Source: Streptomyces lincolnensis (lineage in GTDB: Bacteria; Actinomycetota; Actinomycetes; Streptomycetales; Streptomycetaceae). Taken from it: a stretch of DNA of 64,000 bases. Each line of letters opens with the position of its first letter. Positions within the stretch are counted from its first letter, which is position 1. The stretch spans positions 62,001 to 126,000 of the forward strand of contig NZ_JAIHON010000003.1 in the NCBI RefSeq assembly GCF_021173675.1. The letters run 5' to 3'. The notes below the pieces were generated by a model. That model had not been told where the DNA came from. It did no database searches and was given only the letters and a program-made list of their open reading frames with translations. Of the stretch, positions 25,916 through 33,309 are shown piece after piece. A program made the position numbers and the translations under genes.

Positions 25916-27419
25916 GCGCCTCGGAGCCGGCACTCGCGTGCTCCACCAGCTCACCGGGCCTCAAGTGCGCGGTGAGCGTGTGGAGCCGCGCCTGATCGAG
26001 CGGCTGGTGCACCTCGACGTACTCACCGTGCGGCAGCCGCTTGATCACGCCGGTCTCCCGGCCGTGCAACACCAGCTCCTTGTCCCGGAGTTGCAGCCCG
26101 AGGCAGATCCGGCGGGTCACCACGAACACCACCGCCGGGACCACGAACACCGCGATCCGTACCAGCCAGGTCACCGTGTTGATCGACAGATGCAGCCGGG
26201 TCGCCACGATGTCGTTGCCGCCGCCCGCCAGCAGCACCAGGTACAGGGCGATCCAGGCCGCGCCGAGCGCCGTGCGCACCGGCCGGTTGCGCGGGCGGTC
26301 CAGCAGATGGTGCTCACCCTTGTCACGGGTGAACCGGGCCTCCAGGAACGGGTACACGCCGATGAGCACCAGCAGCAGCGGGAACACCACGATCGGGATC
26401 AGCACCCCGAGGACGAGGGTGTGGCCCCAGAAGGTGATCTCCCAGCCCGGCATGATCCGCACCAGCCCCTCCGCGAAGCCGAGGTACCAGTCGGGCTGGG
26501 CGCCCGTGGAGACCTGGTCGGCGCGGTAGGGGCCGTACGACCAGACCGGGTTGATGCTCGCCACGGCCGCGAGCAGTGTGAGCGAGCCGAAGACCAGGAA
26601 GAAGAAGCCGCCCGCCTTCGCCATGTAGACCGGCATGAAGGGGGTGCCGACCACGTTGCGCTCGGTCCGTCCGGGACCCGCGAACTGGGTGTGCTTGTGG
26701 TAGAAGACCAGCAGCACGTGGGCCACGACGAGCGCCGCCATGATGCCCGGGATCACCAGGATGTGCAGCGAGTAGAAGCGGGCCACGATGTCGTGGCCGG
26801 GGTACTCGCCGCCGAAGAGGAACATCGCCAGGTACGTGCCCACGATCGGCACCGCCAGCAGGGCGCCGTGGACGAACCTCATGCCCGTCCCGGACAGCAG
26901 GTCGTCGGGCAGCGAGTAGCCGAAGAGCCCCTCGAACAGCCCGAGGAACAGCAGCGACCAGCCGAACAGCCAGTTGAGCTCGCGCGGCTTGCGGAACGAG
27001 CCGGTGAAGAAGTGCCGCATCATGTGCGTGAGCATCCCGGCCACGAAGACGAGCGCCGCCCAGTGGTGCAGCTGCCGGATCAGCAGCCCGCCGCGCACGT
27101 CGAAGCTGATGTCCAGGGTGGAGGCGTACGCCTCGGACATGCGGACGCCGTTGAGAGGGGCGTAACTGCCGTGGTACGTCACCTCGTTCATCGACGGATG
27201 GAAGAAGAACGTGAGGTACACGCCGGTCAGGATCAGCACGATGAAGCTGTAGAGGCAGATCTCGCCGAGCAGGAAGGACCAGTGGTCGGGGAAGACCTTG
27301 CGCAGGTACTTCTTGCCCAGGGTGTGGGTGCCGAGGCGGCCGTCGAACCAGTCGGCCATCCGCTCGCCCCTGCCCCGCCGGCCGGTGCCGGGTACCTCGG
27401 AAACGCTCTGTTCGGACAT
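25860..27419 (-). CDS. qcrB: Cytochrome b subunit of the bc1 complex, orphan copy (QcrB-like)
   Basis: The 519-residue membrane protein has the QcrB core. [25 protein letters not shown] and [29 protein letters not shown] carry the four heme-ligating histidines. [11 protein letters not shown] is the actinobacterial form of PEWY at the quinol oxidation site. There are about nine transmembrane segments and a long polar C-terminus. No qcrA, qcrC or cytochrome oxidase gene is adjacent, so this is probably a second, isolated copy next to a complete qcrCAB elsewhere. GGGAGG precedes the ATG. The final 18 codons overlap the convergent cellulase gene. Function in respiration is inferred from the conserved residues. 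Confidence 0.9.
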   Translation of the reverse strand: MSEQSVSEVPGTGRRGRGERMADWFDGRLGTHTLGKKYLRKVFPDHWSFLLGEICLYSFIVLILTGVYLTFFFHPSMNEVTYHGSYAPLNGVRMSEAYASTLDISFDVRGGLLIRQLHHWAALVFVAGMLTHMMRHFFTGSFRKPRELNWLFGWSLLFLGLFEGLFGYSLPDDLLSGTGMRFVHGALLAVPIVGTYLAMFLFGGEYPGHDIVARFYSLHILVIPGIMAALVVAHVLLVFYHKHTQFAGPGRTERNVVGTPFMPVYMAKAGGFFFLVFGSLTLLAAVASINPVWSYGPYRADQVSTGAQPDWYLGFAEGLVRIMPGWEITFWGHTLVLGVLIPIVVFPLLLVLIGVYPFLEARFTRDKGEHHLLDRPRNRPVRTALGAAWIALYLVLLAGGGNDIVATRLHLSINTVTWLVRIAVFVVPAVVFVVTRRICLGLQLRDKELVLHGRETGVIKRLPHGEYVEVHQPLDQARLHTLTAHLRPGELVEHASAGSEALSLDPPRRTPSGSGPSSS

Positions 27420-27568
27420 AGGTGTGGTCCTCCCGATGGCTCGCTCACCAAAGGGACGGCGTCGGGGGACCGGAATGTGACATCACCCCGTCCCGATGTG
27501 GCCCACGCCACAACGGAGCCCGTGCCACGACCGTCGGGCGGCGGGCCCGGTACCCCGGCAGTACTCAC

Positions 27569-27600
27569 TTGACCTGGGGTTATTTACGGGTAAGTACCCG
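27569..27600 (+). promoter_or_regulatory. Promoter and palindromic operator of the toxin-antitoxin pair
   Basis: TTGACC at 27569-27574 is a good -35 region, and TAAGTA at 27591-27596 sits where a -10 would be (16-base spacer). The -10 is inside CGGGTAAGTACCCG (27587-27600), an inverted repeat with six-base arms. This fits autorepression by the ribbon-helix-helix protein encoded 18 bases downstream. Confidence 0.6.
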
Positions 27601-27617
27601 AGCGGTACCGTGGTGGC

Positions 27618-27863
27618 ATGCCTGCTCTGAACGTGGAATTCAGCGATCGCGAGCTGGAGGACCTGCGGCAGATCGCCAAGGAGCGCGGTACGTCGATGAA
27701 GGCCCTGGTGCGCGAGGCCGCCGCGGCCGACATCGCCCGGCACCGCGCGCTGCAGGAGGGTGCCGAGGCCTTCCGCCGGTTCTTCGCCTCCCATGCCGAC
27801 GAGTTCGCGGCCGCCTTCCCCGACGACGAACCCCGGGCCCAGGGCGCCGGGCGGGTCGCCTGA
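27618..27863 (+). CDS. Ribbon-helix-helix antitoxin-like protein
   Basis: The 81-residue protein opens with a ribbon-helix-helix fold: PALNVEFSDRELEDLRQIAKERGTSMKALVREAAAADIARHRA. The first strand is followed by two helices, with the GTS turn that contacts the DNA backbone in Arc/CopG proteins. An acidic, amphipathic C-terminus (FRRFFASHADEFAAAFPDDEP) would neutralise a partner. The toxin-like gene starts three bases after its stop. It likely dimerises on the palindrome at 27587-27600 and represses the pair. Leader length is short (about 15 bases if the promoter is right). Confidence 0.8.
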   Translation: MPALNVEFSDRELEDLRQIAKERGTSMKALVREAAAADIARHRALQEGAEAFRRFFASHADEFAAAFPDDEPRAQGAGRVA

Positions 27864-27866
27864 CCG

Positions 27867-28244
27867 ATGGCTCCCGTGGTCCACATCGACGTGCCCTGGC
27901 TGCTCCAGCGTCACGAAGAGGTCCTGCCCGAGCAGCCCGTCATCAACGACTTCTCCGCGCTGGTGGCCGCCGTCGCCCGGCACCGTGTCGACCCGCCGCG
28001 CCTCGGCGTGGACTCCGACCCCGCCTGGCGGGCCGCCGCGCTGCTGCACACCCTCGCCCTGCTCAAGCCCCTGCCGTCGGCCAACGCCCGCTTCGCCTGC
28101 GCCACCGCGGTGGCCTACATGTTCGTCAGCGGCGTCGGCATCGACCCGCCCTACGGCACCCTCGTCGACCTCGCCCGCGACCTGATCTCCGGCAAGACCG
28201 ACGTGTACGGGGCCGCCGACCGGCTGCGGTCCTGGCAGATCTGA
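27867..28244 (+). CDS. Doc/Fic-like toxin-family protein with degenerate active-site motif
   Basis: The 125-residue protein has the all-helical layout of Doc-type Fic toxins (VINDFSALVAAVARHRVDPPRLGVDSDPAWRAAALLHTLALLKPL ... VAYMFVSGVGIDPP). In the place of the catalytic H-x-F-x-(D/E)-G-N-x-R it reads KPLPSANAR, so the general-base His, the Phe, the acid and the Gly are gone, while Asn and Arg remain. Doc normally phosphorylates EF-Tu, and loss of the His argues against that chemistry. The gene follows the RHH antitoxin by three bases. It could be a decayed toxin, or a family with a different reaction that Streptomyces keeps with its antitoxin. Confidence 0.75.
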   Translation: MAPVVHIDVPWLLQRHEEVLPEQPVINDFSALVAAVARHRVDPPRLGVDSDPAWRAAALLHTLALLKPLPSANARFACATAVAYMFVSGVGIDPPYGTLVDLARDLISGKTDVYGAADRLRSWQI

Positions 28245-28334
28245 CCCCGTCGCGGGATCTGCCGTCCGCCCTCCGGGCCGCCGACCGAGGGCGGGAGGAA
28301 CGGGGTCGGCGGCCGTCGTCGCGCAGGAGAGCCT

Positions 28335-28366
28335 CCCCGAGCTCTCGGCTTCGCTCGAGCCCGGGG
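28335..28366. repeat. Streptomyces-type intergenic palindrome, probable terminator
   Basis: CCCCGAGCTC ... GCCCGGGG with an inner CTCGGCTTCGCTCGAG forms an imperfect hairpin 91 bases after the Doc-like gene. I recall very similar sequences recurring between genes in many Streptomyces chromosomes, so it is probably a dispersed REP-like element acting as a terminator. Confidence 0.5.
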
Positions 28367-28569
28367 CGACCCCCACCCTGCGCGGGGCCTCCGAGGAAAA
28401 GGCCGGGTTCCAGTCCACTACGCGGTGCGGCACGCGGGGAGCGTGCGAGGCCCTGCGGCACGTGCGCGTGATTCACACGGGGCGCATGGAATCGTGAAAG
28501 GCCGGACGGGGCACATGAGTTGCGCTCGTATCCGACGTGCTTTCCATGAGGTGCATGTTGCCCCGGTGC

Positions 28570-28601
28570 CTTGTTGGCCCTGTGTGACATGTGCAAGGGT
28601 G
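28570..28601 (+). promoter_or_regulatory. Conserved promoter-region element shared by the two sigma/ZAS/ricin genes (copy 2)
   Basis: CTTGTT (28570-28575), nine variable bases, then TGACATGTGCAAGGGTG (28585-28601). Order and spacing are identical to the copy at 11261-11292. The right half differs at only two of 17 positions, although the surrounding leader sequences are largely unrelated. The start codon is 179 bases downstream. Confidence 0.6.
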
Positions 28602-28780
28602 AACTGTCGGTGTGGGGGGGAAGGACCGGCTCGCATTCGTCCCGAGGGGAAACGGGGGCGGGCGGATGCTGGTGAATTCACGCTCCCTGCACCCGCGCCC
28701 GAAAGCCGCGCCCCGATCCCGGGCCCTTTCGGCGACCAGAACTTCTGTGTGCGCCCTGCGCGCGGGAAGGAATCAGCTCA

Positions 28781-30379
28781 GTGCTCACCCCCCACCCCCC
28801 TCGCCCGCCCTACCCACCGTCCGGCGCAGTTCCCGGGGATTCGGACGAGAATATCGGCGACGCCCTCACCGGCCGCCCGGACCACGAGACCTCCCGGTCC
28901 GTCGCGCTCCTCATGGCCCGGCACTGGCGGCAGACCCACGAGTACGCGGTGATCTGCCTCGCCGCCGAGGGCACCGCCTCCATGGTCACCGCCGCCGCCT
29001 TCCACCAGGTGCTCGGCCGTCTCGCGCTCGGCGAGAAGGCCGTGGCGCTGCGCCCGAGGCTGCTCGTCACCGTGCGGGACACGGTCCGGCAGTGGGCGGC
29101 AGAGGACCGGATATCCGATGTTCTGCCGGAGCTCCGGAAACCCGCCGGCACTCGCGGTGTGCGGTCGGCCGTGTCGTCGACGCCCGAACATCGCAAGCTG
29201 GCCGAACGGTCATTCCACGCCCTTCCCGGACTTTTTCGGTGTCTGTTGTGGCATGTGGAGGTGGAGGGGGAGTCCTTAACCGTTCCCGCCGCCCTCCTCG
29301 GCGTGGATACCGACACCGCGTCGGTGTCACTCGAACAGGCGCGTGAAAAATTCCGTGAAGGTTGTGTACATGCCCATCGAGAACTCGCGCCGACCCAGGA
29401 ATGCCGGTACTACAACCGGCTCCTCGACGTTCCCATTCGCCGCGGCGGGGCCCTGCTGCCGGATGTCCAGCAGCATCTGGGGCAGTGCGGCCACTGCCGT
29501 AATGCCGCCGAACAACTGAGCCATTTCGAGGGCGGGCTGGGGGTGCTGCTCACCGAGGCGGTGCTCGGCCGGGGCGGCCGCCGCTACCTCGACACCCGCC
29601 CGGGCCGGGGGCACGAGGAGCCGCGCGTCCGCGTCTCGGGCCGGCACGGCGGCGGACGCAGACGCCTGCTGCCCGGTGTCCCCGCATCCCTCCGCCGCCC
29701 GACCCCCGGAGGACCGCGCTCCTCGCGCACCCTGGTCGCCGGCGTCGGTCTCGCCTCCGCCGGGCTCGTGACCGCCCTGCTCGTCGGCGGCCTGTGGACG
29801 GACGACGACGGCGCCGACCCGGCCGCCTCCACCAGCGCCACCGGCGGCCTCGGCACCACCCCGGGCGCGTCCTCGGGCACCGCCGGACTCCCCTCCGGGC
29901 CCGGAACCACCCGGCTGCGCAACCTCGCGACCGACCTGTGCCTCGACATCGACGGCGAGCCGAAGGCCGGGGCCGGCACCGAACTCGCGGCCTGCTCCGA
30001 CACGCCGACCCAGCAGTGGTCGTACGAGGACGACGGGCTGCTGCGCAGCGTGGCCGAGCCGGACCTGTGCCTCGACTCGCACCTGGCCGCCGGAGTGGTG
30101 GTCCTCGGCACCTGCGCCGCCCAGAACACGAAGCGGGGCGACGACGTCCGCTACGACCTCACGGTCCAGGGGGAGGTGCTGCCGCGCGGGGACGGGCAGC
30201 TGGCCTTCACCCCCACCACCGACGACCCGGGCGCCGGGCTCGTCGTCAAGATCCGGGACGGCTCCGCCCGACAGCGCTGGCTGACCGACCCGGTCTCGAC
30301 GGCGAGCCCGGGTTCACTGTCCGGACCCGCGACGAGGACGCCGTCCACGCGCGTGGTGACGCTCTCCGAGCGGACGTAG
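28781..30379 (+). CDS. Membrane protein joining sigma-like, zinc anti-sigma-like, TM and ricin-lectin modules (paralogue 2, TTA codon)
   Basis: The 532-residue protein has the same order of parts as the product of 11440-13458. It has sigma region 2-like (about 45-110: LMARHWRQTHEYAVICLAA, RPRLLVTVRDTVRQWAAEDR) and region 4-like (about 135-195: FHALPGLFRCLLWHVEVEGESLTVPAALLGV) segments. A ZAS-like motif HLGQCGHC, a transmembrane helix (LVAGVGLASAGLVTALLVGGLW) and an outer ricin-type domain (TQQWSYEDDGLLRS) follow. It lacks the Pro linker and Gly-Tyr tail. Codon 166 is TTA (29276-29278), so translation should need the bldA tRNA. The GTG at 28781 has GGGAAGGAA eight bases upstream. Function is inferred as surface-signal sensing. 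Confidence 0.82.
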   Translation: MLTPHPPRPPYPPSGAVPGDSDENIGDALTGRPDHETSRSVALLMARHWRQTHEYAVICLAAEGTASMVTAAAFHQVLGRLALGEKAVALRPRLLVTVRDTVRQWAAEDRISDVLPELRKPAGTRGVRSAVSSTPEHRKLAERSFHALPGLFRCLLWHVEVEGESLTVPAALLGVDTDTASVSLEQAREKFREGCVHAHRELAPTQECRYYNRLLDVPIRRGGALLPDVQQHLGQCGHCRNAAEQLSHFEGGLGVLLTEAVLGRGGRRYLDTRPGRGHEEPRVRVSGRHGGGRRRLLPGVPASLRRPTPGGPRSSRTLVAGVGLASAGLVTALLVGGLWTDDDGADPAASTSATGGLGTTPGASSGTAGLPSGPGTTRLRNLATDLCLDIDGEPKAGAGTELAACSDTPTQQWSYEDDGLLRSVAEPDLCLDSHLAAGVVVLGTCAAQNTKRGDDVRYDLTVQGEVLPRGDGQLAFTPTTDDPGAGLVVKIRDGSARQRWLTDPVSTASPGSLSGPATRTPSTRVVTLSERT

Positions 30380-30542
30380 AGGCGAGCCGTCGCCAGGGCG
30401 CCGGACGGTGGTCGGGCGCCGGTTCTCTCGCGGATGTCCGGAACCGCATCCCTCCCTCGACGCTCCAGGCGTCACCGAGCGGCACGGCTGGCAGTCTGGT
30501 GCGGCGATGACCGCGCACGACACAGCTGTGGGGGGCAGGACC

Positions 30543-31550
30543 GTGTTACGCGTTCACTTCACCGCCGAGGACCTGGCGCGCGTCCAGGTCGCCACCGAGC
30601 TCGACCCCCTGTGGGAGACGGTGCTGGGGCTTCAGCAACTGACCTGTCCGGGGCGGGGCGCCCGTGTCTTCCGGCTCTGGCGGCGGCAGGCGGGTGAGGT
30701 CGTGACGCAGCGTCAACTGGAAGGCGCCGTACGGATGTTGTCCGCTCTGGTGCCGAGCAGCGGGGCCTTCCCGGACTTTCTCACCCCGGCGGCGGCCGCA
30801 TCCGGACTCGATGCCGGGCTGGACGCCGTCCGGGGCACCCCGCTCGGGCGTCTGCGGCGCGAACTGCGGTGGCTCCCAGTACCCGCCCGGCGCGGGCCGG
30901 CACCCCTGTGGCTGCGGGACCTGGCGGCCGGCGACCGGGACCGGATGGCCGAGCTCACGGACGCGCTGCGCGCCGTGCACGAGGCGGTCAGCGCTCCGCA
31001 CTGGCCGGAGGCCGCCGCCCTGGTCGAGGCGGACCGTGCCCTGCGCGCCCGGACGCTGCGGGACGGCGGTGTGCACGGGCTGCTCGGCTCGCTGTGCACC
31101 GCCGTACGGTGGGATCCGCCGGTGCTGCACGCCGACTACCCGGTCGACCGCGACCTGCGTCTGAACGGCCGGGGCCTGCGGCTCATCCCGTCGTACTTCT
31201 GCTGGCGCACCCCGGTCGCGTTCGTCGACCCGGAACTGAGGCCGGTCCTGGTCTATCCCGTCGACCACGGCACCCCGGGCGCGGCCCGGGACGACCGGCA
31301 GGCTCTGCCCGCCCTGCTGGGCCGCACCCGTGCCCGGGTGCTGGCGGCGCTGGACGACACGGCGACGACCGGGGAGCTGGCCCGCCGCCTGCGGGTGTCA
31401 CCGGCCTCGGCCAGCCAGCACGTGCACGTCCTGGCCGCCGCCAACCTGGTGCGCAGCCGACGGGAGGGAAACCAGGTCCTGCACAGTCTCACGCCCCTCG
31501 GCAGCGCCCTGCTCAGCGGGCGGGTGCCCCTCGGCACGTCCCTCACCTGA
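30543..31550 (+). CDS. ArsR-type winged-helix regulator with DUF5937-like N-terminus (TTA codon)
   Basis: The 335-residue protein starts MLRVHFTAEDLARVQVATELDPLWETVLGLQQL, typical of the DUF5937 N-terminal region. It ends in an ArsR-like winged helix (about 255-325: TRARVLAALDDTATTGELARRLRVSPASASQHVHVLAAANLVRSRREGNQVLHSLTPLG). The N-terminal domain is presumed to bind a ligand; the target genes are unknown. I chose the GTG at 30543 with the family N-terminus. Its second codon is TTA (30546-30548), so it should depend on bldA from the very start of translation. It lies 163 bases downstream of the TTA-containing ricin-sigma gene and may share its timing. Confidence 0.85.
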   Translation: MLRVHFTAEDLARVQVATELDPLWETVLGLQQLTCPGRGARVFRLWRRQAGEVVTQRQLEGAVRMLSALVPSSGAFPDFLTPAAAASGLDAGLDAVRGTPLGRLRRELRWLPVPARRGPAPLWLRDLAAGDRDRMAELTDALRAVHEAVSAPHWPEAAALVEADRALRARTLRDGGVHGLLGSLCTAVRWDPPVLHADYPVDRDLRLNGRGLRLIPSYFCWRTPVAFVDPELRPVLVYPVDHGTPGAARDDRQALPALLGRTRARVLAALDDTATTGELARRLRVSPASASQHVHVLAAANLVRSRREGNQVLHSLTPLGSALLSGRVPLGTSLT

Positions 31551-31671
31551 GGTTTTCGGGCCTCCCTGAAACACATGGCGCCCCCGGCACCACGCGGCCC
31601 ACGCTGTCGGTGGGGCCGGAACCGTGGCCCACCGACCACAAGATCCAGCACGATTCAGGGGGAACACACTC

Positions 31672-32019
31672 ATGGCACTTCGCAAACTGGCCGCGACCCT
31701 GCTCGCCGCCGGGACGCTGACGGCGGGATCGCTGATCGGCGCCTCGTCGGCCTCGGCGGCCCCGGCGGGCGCCCAGCTGGACTGCCCGTACTACTTCGTC
31801 TGCGGGCAGGCCGCCAACGGCAGCTGGTTCCGGTACAAGACCTGTGACTTCGAGTTCCAGCTGCCCAACCTGATCGGCTCGGGGCCCCTGATCAACAACC
31901 AGACGCCGGGCACGGTGGCGAAGTTCTACGACAAGAACCACAAGCTTCTCTTCACCTCCAAGGCGTACCAGTCTCGCACGGTGAACTGGACGCCGGTCTG
32001 GTACGTCATCGCCTGCTGA
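31672..32019 (+). CDS. Small secreted protein, peptidase-inhibitor I36-like
   Basis: The 115-residue protein has a clear Sec signal (MALRKLAATLLAAGTLTAGSLIG ... SASA/AP) and a compact domain of about 84 residues with four cysteines. Two are in LDCPYYFVCGQ, one in YKTCDF and one is the C-terminal residue. The pattern CPxxxVCGQ...GSWFRYKTC...NNQTPGTVAKFYDKNHKLLFTS resembles beta/gamma-crystallin-like I36 inhibitors such as SMPI, with two predicted disulphides. A strong GGGGGAA precedes the ATG. A bidirectional hairpin at 32034-32062 follows. The inhibitor role is a guess from the fold pattern. Confidence 0.7.
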   Translation: MALRKLAATLLAAGTLTAGSLIGASSASAAPAGAQLDCPYYFVCGQAANGSWFRYKTCDFEFQLPNLIGSGPLINNQTPGTVAKFYDKNHKLLFTSKAYQSRTVNWTPVWYVIAC

Positions 32020-32033
32020 GGCACGGCACGGCC

Positions 32034-32062
32034 CGCGGGGCGGCGCACGTCACCGCCCCGCG
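32034..32062. terminator. Bidirectional terminator hairpin
   Basis: A perfect 10-bp stem (CGCGGGGCGG at 32034-32043 with its complement at 32053-32062) around a nine-base loop. It lies between the stop of the secreted protein and the stop of the convergent lactate monooxygenase. Confidence 0.75.
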
Positions 32063-32072
32063 CGGCCGACGG

Positions 32073-33242
32073 TCAGGCCGGATCCTCGACGAGGTCCCCG
32101 GGGCCCACCGTGGCCGGCCCGGCATGGCCGGACAGCGCGAGGGTGAGGTCCAGCTCCGCCAGCAGACAGCGGACGACGTGCTCGACGCCCGCCTGTCCGT
32201 CGAGCCCGAGGCCGTAGACGTACGGGCGTCCCACGAGCACCGCCCGCGCGCCGAGCGCCAGGGCCTTGAAGACGTCGTCGCCGGTGCGGACCCCGCTGTC
32301 GAACAGGACCGTCAGCCGGTCGCCGACCGCTTCCACGACCCGCGGCAGCGCGTCGGCGGCCGCGACCGCGCCGGCCACCTGGCGGCCGCCGTGGTTGGAC
32401 ACCACCACGCCGTCCATCCCGGCGTCGGCGGCGAGCCGGGCGTCGTCCGGGTGCAGGACGCCCTTGAGGACGATCGGGCCGCCCCAGTTCTCGCGCAGGA
32501 ACGCCAGGTCCGGCCAGGTCTTGGCGGGATCGGAGAACATGCCGACGAAGTGCATCACGGCCGCGTTCGGATCCTCGTGCACCGGCTTGGCCAGCCCCGC
32601 TTGGAACGCCGGGTCGGAGAAGTAGTTGGCGGTGCCCACCCCGCGCAGGAACGGCAGATACGCCTGGTCGAGATCGCGCGGCCGCCAGGACAGCATCGGG
32701 GTGTCCAGGGTGACGACGAGGACGGTGAACCCGGCCGCCTTCGCCCGGTCCAGGAAACTCCGGGCCACCTCGGGATCCTTGGGCCAGTACAGCTGGAACC
32801 ACCGCTCGGCGTCCCCCATCGCCTCCGCGACCTGCTCCATCGGGGTGCTGGACGCCGACGACAGGATGTACGGCACTCCCTGCGCCGCCGCGGCCCGGGC
32901 GGCGGCCGGCTCGGCGTCCGGGTGCATGATCGACAGCACGCCGACCGGTGCCAGGGCCAGCGGGGCGGGCAGTGTCCGCCCCAACACCTCGACGGACAGG
33001 TCCCGTTCGTGCACGTCCCGCAGCATGCGCGGCACGATCCGGCGCCGCTCCAGAGCCGCCCGGTTGGCCCGAGCCGTACTGCCGTCGCCCGCGCTGCCCG
33101 CCACATAGCCGACCGGACCGGGACCGAGCCGCTGCTCGGTGAGCTCCTCCAGCCGCGTCAGATCGGTGGGCAGGCGCGGCACGGCACCCGACATCCCGTT
33201 CAGGTAGATCTCGTACTGGAAGTCCGCCCAGTGCTTGGCCAT
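32073..33242 (-). CDS. Lactate 2-monooxygenase / FMN-dependent alpha-hydroxy-acid oxidase family
   Basis: The enzyme (389 residues from the ATG at 33242) is an FMN TIM-barrel alpha-hydroxy-acid dehydrogenase. It has FQYEIYLNGMSGAVPRLPTDLTRLE, GYVAGSAGDGSTARANRAALERRRIVPRML, and LALAPVGVLSIMHPDAE. SNHGGRQ carries the catalytic His and substrate Arg, and FDSGVRTGDDVFKALALGARAVLVGRPYVYGL closes the barrel. Length and N-terminus fit lactate 2-monooxygenase (L-lactate + O2 to acetate + CO2 + water) better than glycolate oxidase. An in-frame ATG at 33287 has no binding site. It is preceded 67 bases upstream by an NCS1 permease gene on the same strand. Confidence 0.87.
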   Translation of the reverse strand: MAKHWADFQYEIYLNGMSGAVPRLPTDLTRLEELTEQRLGPGPVGYVAGSAGDGSTARANRAALERRRIVPRMLRDVHERDLSVEVLGRTLPAPLALAPVGVLSIMHPDAEPAAARAAAAQGVPYILSSASSTPMEQVAEAMGDAERWFQLYWPKDPEVARSFLDRAKAAGFTVLVVTLDTPMLSWRPRDLDQAYLPFLRGVGTANYFSDPAFQAGLAKPVHEDPNAAVMHFVGMFSDPAKTWPDLAFLRENWGGPIVLKGVLHPDDARLAADAGMDGVVVSNHGGRQVAGAVAAADALPRVVEAVGDRLTVLFDSGVRTGDDVFKALALGARAVLVGRPYVYGLGLDGQAGVEHVVRCLLAELDLTLALSGHAGPATVGPGDLVEDPA

Positions 33243-33309
33243 CCGTGCGCCCAGCCTCTCCTCGTCGAGCCGCGTCGCCCCGACCATACTGGCCGGTACG
33301 GCACCGAGG

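Larger units (their letters stand above)
28245..28780 (+). other. Intergenic region with palindromic repeat and conserved leader of the second sigma/ZAS/ricin gene
   Basis: These 536 bases carry no convincing gene. They hold a repeated-type hairpin at 28335-28366, the conserved 32-base element at 28570-28601, and a ribosome binding site GGGAAGGAA at 28764-28772. The part from about 28480 on is less G/C-rich and behaves as a promoter and leader region. Confidence 0.6.
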
